64,000 nt of DNA, taken from the NCBI GenBank assembly GCA_900318645.1, contig ONLH01000023.1, positions 46,867 through 110,866 on the forward strand, in the 5' to 3' direction. The translations under genes and the position numbers were made by a program. The notes under the pieces were generated by a model. That model saw only the letters and a program-made list of their open reading frames with translations, ran no database searches and was not told the DNA's origin. Numbering within the stretch: the stretch's first letter is position 1; each line of letters starts with the position of its first letter. This document shows, piece by piece, positions 8,907 to 15,921 of this stretch. The DNA is from an uncultured Prevotellaceae bacterium. GTDB lineage: Bacteria; Bacteroidota; Bacteroidia; Bacteroidales; Muribaculaceae.

Positions 8907-9272
8907 AATTAAAGACTTTAGCGATTTTCTATTTCTCGGTTTTCCCCACATTTTCCCCACATCTGCAAAGAATCTTGCAAAAATTTTTCTTTTCCCCACA
9001 CATTTTCTTCACATTTCCCATCTTTCCCCACCAAGACCACAACAACAACCCCAACCACTTCAACTTCATTAAATCCAATTAAACAGTTTTCAATGTTTAT
9101 CTAATTGACTGAACCATCTCTACCCTATATTCGGTGAGAACTATAGTTCTTTTTAGGACGACCTAGAGTACAGATGATCTCTTGTCAAAAAACAGAAAAA
9201 GCCTTGTTCTTTTGACGTAAAATGTGTATTTTTGATTTTTAAATTATATTTTAATTATTTCTTATTCTAAAT
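8907..9272. other. Island left junction, non-coding
   Basis: About 366 bp without a credible gene. It starts at the point where the tRNA acceptor stem diverges, holds the TTTTCCCCACA repeat cluster, and becomes strongly AT-rich before the small gene at 9273. Open frames crossing the tRNA on either strand are artefacts of the tRNA sequence. Confidence 0.5.
8940..9032. repeat. Cluster of TTTTCCCCACA direct repeats next to the tRNA
   Basis: Three perfect copies of TTTTCCCCACA occur at 8940-8950, 8951-8961 and 8990-9000. Degenerate copies lie at about 9003-9013 and 9022-9032. They sit 35-125 bp beyond the tRNA-Leu junction, where arm-type binding sites of a tyrosine integrase would be expected. 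They could also be protein-binding sites of another kind. Confidence 0.55.
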
Positions 9273-9593
9273 ATGATAGAGAAAAGAATATTGGACCTAA
9301 TAAATCAAGACCATGCATTACTTGAAAGCATGTTGAGAGGAGATAATTATGGTGCAAATCATTGCAATCTGCCGATTAATTATCGTCATTTTGAAAGTAT
9401 CACATTAAGACTTTTTGATTATGTTGATACAATTCCTTCAGATTCGTTTAGTATTGAAGAATATAAACGAATTTGCGATATTAAACGAGCTATGAGAATT
9501 GATATGATGTGTCAAAAGAAGGAGCCAGTAATCAAACAACTGATGGCATATGTAGATGAAGTCATTTCGATACTTCGTTCTAAAACTGATTGA
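9273..9593 (+). CDS. Small hypothetical protein
   Basis: A 106-aa protein from ATG 9273, with AT-rich codon use typical of the island. It looks soluble and largely helical (MIEKRILDLINQDHALLESM at the N terminus), with no signal peptide, membrane segment or motif I recognise. It precedes the WYL regulator by 136 bp that contain a separate promoter, so it is probably not in that operon. It is supported by an uninterrupted frame and a plausible start, nothing more. Confidence 0.5.
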   Translation: MIEKRILDLINQDHALLESMLRGDNYGANHCNLPINYRHFESITLRLFDYVDTIPSDSFSIEEYKRICDIKRAMRIDMMCQKKEPVIKQLMAYVDEVISILRSKTD

Positions 9594-9671
9594 CTTATTC
9601 CTATTTCAACTGGAAGCTAACGTTTCGTCCTTAAGTAAACACACGCTTAACAAGCAGAGTAGCGGGAATAG

Positions 9672-9703
9672 TTTGATGATTCAAGATAAATACACTATCT
9701 TTG
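9672..9703 (+). promoter_or_regulatory. Promoter of the WYL regulator cassette
   Basis: TTTG (9672-9675), 20 nt, then TATCTTTG (9696-9703): an excellent match to the Bacteroidetes consensus. It is followed by a purine-rich ribosome-binding stretch (GGAAGGAGGAA) just before ATG 9730, unusually strong for this phylum. Confidence 0.7.
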
Positions 9704-9729
9704 CCTTTTGAAGAGGAAGGAGGAACAAT

Positions 9730-10752
9730 ATGCCCAGCAATAGAAAAGCTCTGCTACGATACAGAGTGCTTGACAAATGTCTCAGTGACCAGCATAACAT
9801 TTACTACATCGACGACCTCGTGGATGAAGTAAATCACGCGCTGGAGGTTGCAGCTATTCTGCCGGTCTCCAAGCGACAAATTTATGCCGATCTTGATTTC
9901 ATGAAGAGCACCGATGGCTGGGAGGCTCCTATCATATCCGTTCAGGATGGCAAACGGAAACACATCAAGTATTCTCGTGATTTCTCAATCATGGAGACCC
10001 CCATCACTGAGATGGAGATGGAACAGTTGGAGACGCTCATCACCTCGTTGTCAAGGCTCCAGGGCATACCAATGTACGACTGGGTGGATGATCTGCTGGC
10101 TCAGTTGCGGCCTCGCTTCGGTGGTGGCGGCAATGAGGCTAGTCTTATCGGTTTTGAACAAAACCGTGATCTGGCAGGATTGCGTTACCTGTCTTACCTA
10201 ATCAATTACACAATCAGGCACCAGGTTGTGGTGATTGACTATCATCCTTTCGGAAAGGAGAAAGTGCAGTGGATGATACATCCTTATTACCTCAAGCAGT
10301 ACAATAATCGCTGGTTCCTGTTAGGGTATAACCCATTATATGACGACTTGTCGATTGTGGCTTTGGACAGGATTGAAGGTCTCGAGCCTATCGAGAGACC
10401 CTTTAAAGAGAACCAATATATCAACTTCGACAACTACTTCCGCAATATCATTGGCGTTTCGCTTGAGGAAGAAAGAACGGTAGAACAAGTCATGTTGAAG
10501 TTCACTCCTAATCGTCTGCCCTATGTCCTCTCAAAGCCGCTCCATCACTCCCAGATGATAGAGAGCCGACGTGAGGGCATCATCTCCATTCGTGTAATTC
10601 CGAATAAGGAACTGATTTCTGAGCTGATTTGGTTTGGCAATGACGTGGAAGTACTGGCTCCAGATAGTCTGCGAGACCAGATCAAACAAAAAATTGCACA
10701 AATGCATGAAATATATTTTGGTGTGAAGAGTGACTTCACAACTGGCTCATAA
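9730..10752 (+). CDS. WYL-domain transcriptional regulator
   Basis: This 340-aa protein has an N-terminal winged-helix region (about 1-75, including VSKRQIYADLDFMKS) and a central WYL domain. The WYL core spans about 160-245: a strand VVVIDYHPFG, then HPYYLKQYNNRWFLLGYNP at about 184-203, and the closing ALDRI. A C-terminal extension (WCX-like) follows. WYL regulators sense ligands, often nucleic acid or nucleotides, and several repress phage-defence operons (BrxR, CapW). It lies 33 bp upstream of the kinase gene on the same strand, with its own strong promoter, so it probably controls the kinase/regulator pair. Confidence 0.88.
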   Translation: MPSNRKALLRYRVLDKCLSDQHNIYYIDDLVDEVNHALEVAAILPVSKRQIYADLDFMKSTDGWEAPIISVQDGKRKHIKYSRDFSIMETPITEMEMEQLETLITSLSRLQGIPMYDWVDDLLAQLRPRFGGGGNEASLIGFEQNRDLAGLRYLSYLINYTIRHQVVVIDYHPFGKEKVQWMIHPYYLKQYNNRWFLLGYNPLYDDLSIVALDRIEGLEPIERPFKENQYINFDNYFRNIIGVSLEEERTVEQVMLKFTPNRLPYVLSKPLHHSQMIESRREGIISIRVIPNKELISELIWFGNDVEVLAPDSLRDQIKQKIAQMHEIYFGVKSDFTTGS

Positions 10753-10785
10753 CTTTGCAGCCGAAAACCAAAAACACAAAAGACT

Positions 10786-13260
10786 ATGCGTACAGCAAAC
10801 AACACCAACAACTACACCGTAGAGGGCCTCGTTGCCAAGTATTGTAACTTCGTAAAGGAGAACACTCGAAAATACAAGGAGTATATTCCTCCTTATGAAG
10901 ATGAGAATGGTTATGATATTGAAGTTCCAGTATCTGATATTGATGCTAGTCCAGACCAACAATTGGTAGTTACTTTATACAATAAGGTTGCTGGTAATAA
11001 TTCAGATAAAGAAATCTTGTCTGTATTATCTGAATACTCTGATCATTTCTATAAGGGTGTTCTGAATGATGACGAATTTGCATTCTTATGCGTGCATTTT
11101 CCAGAAGTAATTGAATATGAGTTTACTCATAGAACTGACTGGTATTGCCCTTATATTCATATGCGTCTCGAAGATCAGTACGAAAAATTAGAGAATCTAA
11201 TCAAAGAAAGGGTTCCTTTTAAAGAAGGCCAGACTGTTTTCATTCCAGATGCTGGTTATTGCGACCTTGCAGTGCGCTTTAAGGGCTGTGTTGTTAAAGG
11301 CTATACAAGTATCATATCGGGCAGCAGATATAAGAAGGATATGGACATCGTATGGGCATTGGGGCAAATCCGACTCTATGCTGCCGGTATTCAATCAGAA
11401 ATCGTTCCTTATATCAATTTGAATGAGGAGTTTAATGATTCTCATGTGCAAGACAACAATCTTGTTGACTTAGTCGTTTGTCTCTCTTTTTCAAATGGAT
11501 ACGACAAACTATATAATCTGCTCAAAAAGAGTGGTCAGATGTTCCTTTTTGCCAAGCGAGACGATTTGGTCGACTATGCTAGGTATAAAGAATTCCGATA
11601 TAAAAAGATGGGCGAAGATTTTAATGAGTGGGAGGAGAAATGGGCTTTGACACGAAAGGAATTCCTCAATAAGCTCATTAAATCCCGTGCCATACATTCT
11701 TTAGTATCATATAATGACAAAGATACGGTTCTTGATGTTTCAGTTGACTGTATCCTTCTTCATATTGAGAAGAAGAATCATTCAACTGTTGATGTAGAAA
11801 GCATCAATAGGGGCGTTATTGTCAAAGTCAATCCTTCTGTTTTAGATGCCAATTTACTTTGGCCTGGCTATTATCTTGCTAATCGTCCAAAAGAAGGAAA
11901 GCCTTTGTCTAGTTTGGTTAAATTATTCAACACACAGGATGAGGTTGTTGAACAGTACTGGGCTCGTGAAGATAAGGGTATTAAATTGTCTGGTGATTTA
12001 CTCGTGCTGTCTCCGAGAGATTTTGGAAACAAGTATGCTGATGCTTGTATGAACGAAAAGGATTTGACGAAACTTTCAGACCCAATGTTTGAAGGTTGGG
12101 AACCACGCATGTTAAGCATTCATCACCCAGGTGTTTGTGTGCTTGGCAATACTAAGAAATTTCTCGTGGGTTATGTCAATGATGATCCGACAAACAAGTT
12201 CGTATGTGTAGGTATTGTGCCATACCTTATACCAAAGCGTAATATTGATGTACGCTACATCGCAGCGTTACTATTGTCTCCAGAGGTAAAAGAGCAGATT
12301 CTCACGGTTTGTGATGGTTCCATAACTGCAGAAACTATGTCATTGATTCTTGACAGAATCATCGTACCCAAGCATACACCTAAGGAGCGTATTCAGTTCC
12401 TTGCTGATACAAATTACGAAGCATTGATGTCCACCAAACAAGAGTTAAAGAAAAATCATGAGGACTACAAAAAAGCCGTCAGGATGCGTAAGCATGCTTT
12501 GACTCAAACATTGTCCTCTATGAAATCCTGCTTTTCATCATTAGACAAGTTTCGGCAGCATAATGGCGGCAAATTATCTGACGAAGATAAGATTACTCCG
12601 ATCACTGATGATACAGTTAAAGATTCGTTTGATTACTTATCATTACAATTTTCTGAAATGATGCCTATTATAGAACATATTGCTGATGTCGAATACTCTT
12701 TTCAAAATCCAGAAAAGATTGATCCCGAGAAGTTCATAGAAGACTATATCGCAAAACACGTAGGAGGTTGGCATAATTTCAAGCCCATAATGAACTGGGA
12801 AACGGGTCACAATCATTATAAATCAGATCTCGTTGATCCTATTACCCAAGAAATAGTTGCTAAAAAAGGTGATGTGATTTGGAGTTTGATTTTCCCAAAA
12901 GATGCCTTGGAGCGCGTTTTGGGCAACATTATCATGAATGCCCAGAGTCATGCTTTCATTGACAAATCACGTAAGGATTACAAGTTGCGTTTCTCTTGTT
13001 ATTCAGACGGAACATTGTTGGTTGTGAAGATTGAGAACAATGGAACCCCAATTCCGGCAGATCAAGACGTCTCTTCTTTGTTGGAATATGGTGTGTCTTC
13101 CAAACTTCACCAAGACGGTCATAATGGCATTGGGTGCAGTGAAATTGATGATATCATGCGACGCTATGATGGTAAATTAGAATTAGTATCATCTCCGAAT
13201 GAGGAATTTACGGTGAAGTACATCCTCTCGTTCAAATCTAATATTTTAGGAAGTTTTTAA
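10786..13260 (+). CDS. Histidine kinase fused to a degenerate N6-methyltransferase-like region
   Basis: This 824-aa soluble protein has no membrane segment. Residues about 120-290 resemble the fold order of HsdM/Eco57I-type adenine methyltransferases, but SAM motif I (GxG) is absent and the NPPF position reads LSFS, so it looks inactive; this assignment is inference. Residues about 470-545 look like the target-recognition part of such enzymes. From about 560 it is a histidine kinase: RKHALTQTL with H570 as likely phosphoacceptor, an N box around N714-N718, a G1 block VVKIENNGTPIP (746-757) and a G2 block HNGIGCSEI near 780. The kinase half is convincing. The partner response regulator starts 12 bp downstream. 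A promoter-like TAACTTTG (10750-10757) overlaps the upstream stop codon. Confidence 0.72.
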   Translation: MRTANNTNNYTVEGLVAKYCNFVKENTRKYKEYIPPYEDENGYDIEVPVSDIDASPDQQLVVTLYNKVAGNNSDKEILSVLSEYSDHFYKGVLNDDEFAFLCVHFPEVIEYEFTHRTDWYCPYIHMRLEDQYEKLENLIKERVPFKEGQTVFIPDAGYCDLAVRFKGCVVKGYTSIISGSRYKKDMDIVWALGQIRLYAAGIQSEIVPYINLNEEFNDSHVQDNNLVDLVVCLSFSNGYDKLYNLLKKSGQMFLFAKRDDLVDYARYKEFRYKKMGEDFNEWEEKWALTRKEFLNKLIKSRAIHSLVSYNDKDTVLDVSVDCILLHIEKKNHSTVDVESINRGVIVKVNPSVLDANLLWPGYYLANRPKEGKPLSSLVKLFNTQDEVVEQYWAREDKGIKLSGDLLVLSPRDFGNKYADACMNEKDLTKLSDPMFEGWEPRMLSIHHPGVCVLGNTKKFLVGYVNDDPTNKFVCVGIVPYLIPKRNIDVRYIAALLLSPEVKEQILTVCDGSITAETMSLILDRIIVPKHTPKERIQFLADTNYEALMSTKQELKKNHEDYKKAVRMRKHALTQTLSSMKSCFSSLDKFRQHNGGKLSDEDKITPITDDTVKDSFDYLSLQFSEMMPIIEHIADVEYSFQNPEKIDPEKFIEDYIAKHVGGWHNFKPIMNWETGHNHYKSDLVDPITQEIVAKKGDVIWSLIFPKDALERVLGNIIMNAQSHAFIDKSRKDYKLRFSCYSDGTLLVVKIENNGTPIPADQDVSSLLEYGVSSKLHQDGHNGIGCSEIDDIMRRYDGKLELVSSPNEEFTVKYILSFKSNILGSF

Positions 13261-13272
13261 TTCAAAATAGAA

Positions 13273-14313
13273 ATGAGAAATTATGATTTAATCCAAGTAT
13301 TATGGGTTGAAGATGATGGTTCCATCATCAACCAGTACAAGAAAGATGCTTATTATGCTAATCTAGAACTAGTTTCTTATCCTTGTTGGGACGATGCAAG
13401 AGAGGCTCTAGAGAATGAATATGACCGATGGTCTGCAATTATCCTTGATGCCAAATGTAAGCATCATCGTGATAGTTCAGATAGTGCTGTAGTTTTTCTA
13501 CGTGAAGCTCTAAAGGATATTTCAGTGCTCGCAGAGAAGAAACAAAGTGTTATCCCCTGGTATGTGTTAACTGGAGGTGACACAACTGAAGTTTCCGATA
13601 GCATTAACGATGAAAGATTAAGATGGGATAGTGATTGGACAAGGAGTAGCAACAAAAAATACTATTCAAAGAATACTGATACAGGGATGCTCTATGATCG
13701 TATTAGGACTCATGCTAGGTATTCATATTGTCTTCAAATACATAAATTGTATCGCAATGTTTTTGAGGCTATAGAAGAGTGCAAAATTGACGATGCTGCT
13801 TATAATGCCCTTGAGGACTTGTTGATTCCCGTCCATTTTCCTAATGCGATTGAAGCTAAAGACTATAATGATAAATATCAGAAAGCGAGGGATGTACTGG
13901 AATATATCTTCCGTTCCATGTCTACCTTTGGGATTCTTCCTAATTGGGGCAAACAAGTAAACCTCACTGCGTCCAGTCTCCTCCTTGACAATATGGATTT
14001 CAAGAATAAAGATGACTCACCCATAGTGACGAGTAGAGCCCGCATTCTTCCCAAGGAATTATCACGTATTATGAAAGTGATGGTGAATATCATTCCACCA
14101 TTCTGCCATTCGGATAGTGGTATCGAAGACAATGTTCGCAAAAAAGAGTACATTAACTCCGTTGATAATTCTACATTCTTGCTAAAGAGTTTCACTCTTC
14201 AATTCTGTGACTTAATCCTCTGGTACCGCAACTATCTGCGAGAACATCCTGATAAGGAGGAGAATGCTAAAAACTGGGAAGTCATGGATGAAAAACAACT
14301 AAAGCGAAGATAA
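13273..14313 (+). CDS. Response regulator with unknown C-terminal effector region
   Basis: This 346-aa protein has a complete receiver signature: VLWVEDD with acidic D14/D15, phosphoacceptor D59 in IILDAKCK, T100 in YVLTGGD, and K128/K129. The receiver is somewhat unusual, with long insertions between strands. Residues about 165-346 form a helical region with no DNA-binding HTH or enzyme motif I recognise, so the output is unknown. It is encoded 12 bp after the kinase and must be its partner. A perfect hairpin terminator follows at 14326-14356, closing the three-gene cassette. Confidence 0.75.
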   Translation: MRNYDLIQVLWVEDDGSIINQYKKDAYYANLELVSYPCWDDAREALENEYDRWSAIILDAKCKHHRDSSDSAVVFLREALKDISVLAEKKQSVIPWYVLTGGDTTEVSDSINDERLRWDSDWTRSSNKKYYSKNTDTGMLYDRIRTHARYSYCLQIHKLYRNVFEAIEECKIDDAAYNALEDLLIPVHFPNAIEAKDYNDKYQKARDVLEYIFRSMSTFGILPNWGKQVNLTASSLLLDNMDFKNKDDSPIVTSRARILPKELSRIMKVMVNIIPPFCHSDSGIEDNVRKKEYINSVDNSTFLLKSFTLQFCDLILWYRNYLREHPDKEENAKNWEVMDEKQLKRR

Positions 14314-14325
14314 TAATTTTTGAGG

Positions 14326-14356
14326 AATAGGCAATGTGGTGCCAGCATTGCCTATT
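14326..14356 (+). terminator. Terminator after the WYL/kinase/regulator cassette
   Basis: AATAGGCAATG (14326-14336) and CATTGCCTATT (14346-14356) form a perfect 11-bp stem with a 9-nt loop, followed by TTCTT. The 3' arm also contains the -33 TTG of the next gene's promoter. The arm sequence AATAGGCAA recurs at 14389-14397 just before the next start codon. Confidence 0.7.
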
Positions 14357-14378
14357 TCTTAGATTATTTGTACATTTG
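14348..14378 (+). promoter_or_regulatory. Promoter of the AlbA_2 regulator gene
   Basis: TTG (14348-14350), 20 nt, then TACATTTG (14371-14378) matches the Bacteroidetes promoter. The start codon at 14399 is about 20 nt downstream of the -7 box, giving a very short leader. Confidence 0.6.
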
Positions 14379-14398
14379 CAAACTTAACAATAGGCAAA

Positions 14399-15742
14399 AT
14401 GGCAGAGGATCAGAACATAGAATACAAGAAATCTTGGCGTGACGAGTATCTGAAGTGGATTTGCGGCTTTGCCAATGCGCAAGGTGGCAAACTTTATATC
14501 GGCATCGATGATGATAAGCGGATTGTAGGCGTTGAAAATTCACATCGTTTGCTGGAAGATATACCCAATAAGATCGCCACAACCATGGGCATTGTTTGTG
14601 ATGTGAATCTGCGCAAAAAAGACGGGAAAGAGTATATTGAAATCATTGTCGAACCAAGCAATGTGCCTATTGCTTACAAAGGCGAATACCACACTCGAAG
14701 TGGTGCCACCAAACAACAGTTGAGAGGAACCGCATTACAGCTTTTTATTCTTAAGAAGATGGGTATGAGCTGGGACGATATTCCTCATCCAAGTGCAACT
14801 ATTGAATGTATTGATGAGGAAGCTGTCAAGTATTTTGTTGAAAAAGCGATTGACGCAGAGCGTCTTTCTCCCTCTGCTCGAAAAGACTCAGTGGAAAAAG
14901 TGCTCCACAACCTTGAGCTTATTGATGATGAAAATCATCTTAAGAATGCAGCCATCTTGTTGTTTGGCAAGAAGCCACAGCACTTTTTCGGGGGTGTTGA
15001 ATTCAAAATTGGACGGTTTGTCCATGACAACACAGACTTAATCATTCAAGATGTTGTAACTGGTAATATCTTGCAAATGGCCGATGAAGTGATTAGCATC
15101 CTGCGTTCGAAATACCTGATTTCTCCGATTCATTATGAAGGAATGGTTAGGAAAGAGCCATTGGAGATTCCCGATTCAGTTTTACGTGAGGCAATATATA
15201 ATGCAATCGTTCACAAGGATTATTCTGGCGTATCTATCCAGATGAAAGTTTGGAATGACCGCATTGAACTTTGGAACGATGGAACGCTGCCCGAAGGATA
15301 CACGATAGAAACATTGCTGAGTGAGCACTCGTCAAAGGCCAGAAATAAAAACATAGCTAACGTGTTCTATATGGCTGGTTTTATCGAGACTTGGGGTCGC
15401 GGTATTGACAAGATACGTAATGGGCTGAAAGATGCTCATCTACCAGAACCAAGTTTCCAAGAGTATTGTGGAGGTTTGCGGGTAACAATTCCTAGAGCTA
15501 AATTATTAAGCGACTTGTTATATTATGACACTCAAAAACTGAGTGCTCGTCAAAAGAAGATCTTAAATATGATACGCAAGGACATTATGATGTCCGGGAA
15601 TATGCTATCTGCCCGGTTAGGTGTATCTTTGTCAACTGTTAGACGAGATATTAAAGCTTTGACTAAGATGGGGGTTCTACAATATGCTGGATCAAGTAAA
15701 GATGGACATTGGGAGATTTTAAAAGAAATTGGTACTAAGTAG
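14399..15742 (+). CDS. AlbA_2 (Schlafen-like) / HATPase_c_4 putative regulator
   Basis: This 447-aa protein belongs to the family once annotated as RecG-like or 'putative transcriptional regulator'. Residues 1-115 are the AlbA_2 (Schlafen AAA_4) domain, with EYKKSW, NAQGGKLYIGIDDD and the conserved YHTRSGATKQ strand. Residues about 255-365 are the HATPase_c_4-like part (REAIYNAIVHKDYSG, then FYMAGFIETWGRGIDKI). The last 65 residues are a winged helix (LGVSLSTVRRDIKALTKMGV). Such proteins are common in Bacteroidales islands; they are thought to act as regulators, with targets unknown. A 12-bp tandem repeat begins immediately after the stop codon. Confidence 0.85.
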   Translation: MAEDQNIEYKKSWRDEYLKWICGFANAQGGKLYIGIDDDKRIVGVENSHRLLEDIPNKIATTMGIVCDVNLRKKDGKEYIEIIVEPSNVPIAYKGEYHTRSGATKQQLRGTALQLFILKKMGMSWDDIPHPSATIECIDEEAVKYFVEKAIDAERLSPSARKDSVEKVLHNLELIDDENHLKNAAILLFGKKPQHFFGGVEFKIGRFVHDNTDLIIQDVVTGNILQMADEVISILRSKYLISPIHYEGMVRKEPLEIPDSVLREAIYNAIVHKDYSGVSIQMKVWNDRIELWNDGTLPEGYTIETLLSEHSSKARNKNIANVFYMAGFIETWGRGIDKIRNGLKDAHLPEPSFQEYCGGLRVTIPRAKLLSDLLYYDTQKLSARQKKILNMIRKDIMMSGNMLSARLGVSLSTVRRDIKALTKMGVLQYAGSSKDGHWEILKEIGTK

Positions 15743-15810
15743 TGACACTCAAAATGACACTCAAAATGACACTCAAAGTGATACTCAAAATGATACTCTA
15801 AATATCACTC
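15743..15810 (+). repeat. 12-bp tandem repeat after the AlbA_2 gene
   Basis: About six imperfect copies of GACACTCAAAAT follow the stop codon directly. In the +1 frame they read as Asn-Asp-Thr-Gln repeats and stay open to a TAG after 15840. Linkers of this kind normally lie inside AlbA_2 proteins, before the winged helix, so this looks like a displaced or slipped coding repeat rather than random intergenic DNA. Confidence 0.7.
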
Positions 15811-15921
15811 TAATGAATTTTCTAAATAGAAAACCTAACATTGCATAGAATATGTTTGTTGTGAAGTGTCACTGCACAACAAGGCGCTACCTTTGCCATC
15901 GGAAACCAAAACGAGATTGCA

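Noticed and set aside
8940-9032. DnaA-box cluster or origin near parAB
   Set aside because: TTCCCCACA differs from TTATCCACA at two positions in every copy, and no dnaA, dnaN or AT-rich unwinding arrangement is visible.
8736-9072. Open frames on both strands across the tRNA-Leu
   Set aside because: Their sequence simply translates the tRNA and its flanks, a common artefact, and they have no start signals or homology of their own.
9559-15120. Shared peptide DEVISILRSK in the 9273 protein and the AlbA_2 protein
   Set aside because: The codons differ throughout and the surrounding sequences are unrelated, so it is a chance match.
15743-15810. CRISPR array
   Set aside because: The units are 12 bp, directly tandem, without spacers, and no cas gene is nearby; they read as a coding repeat.
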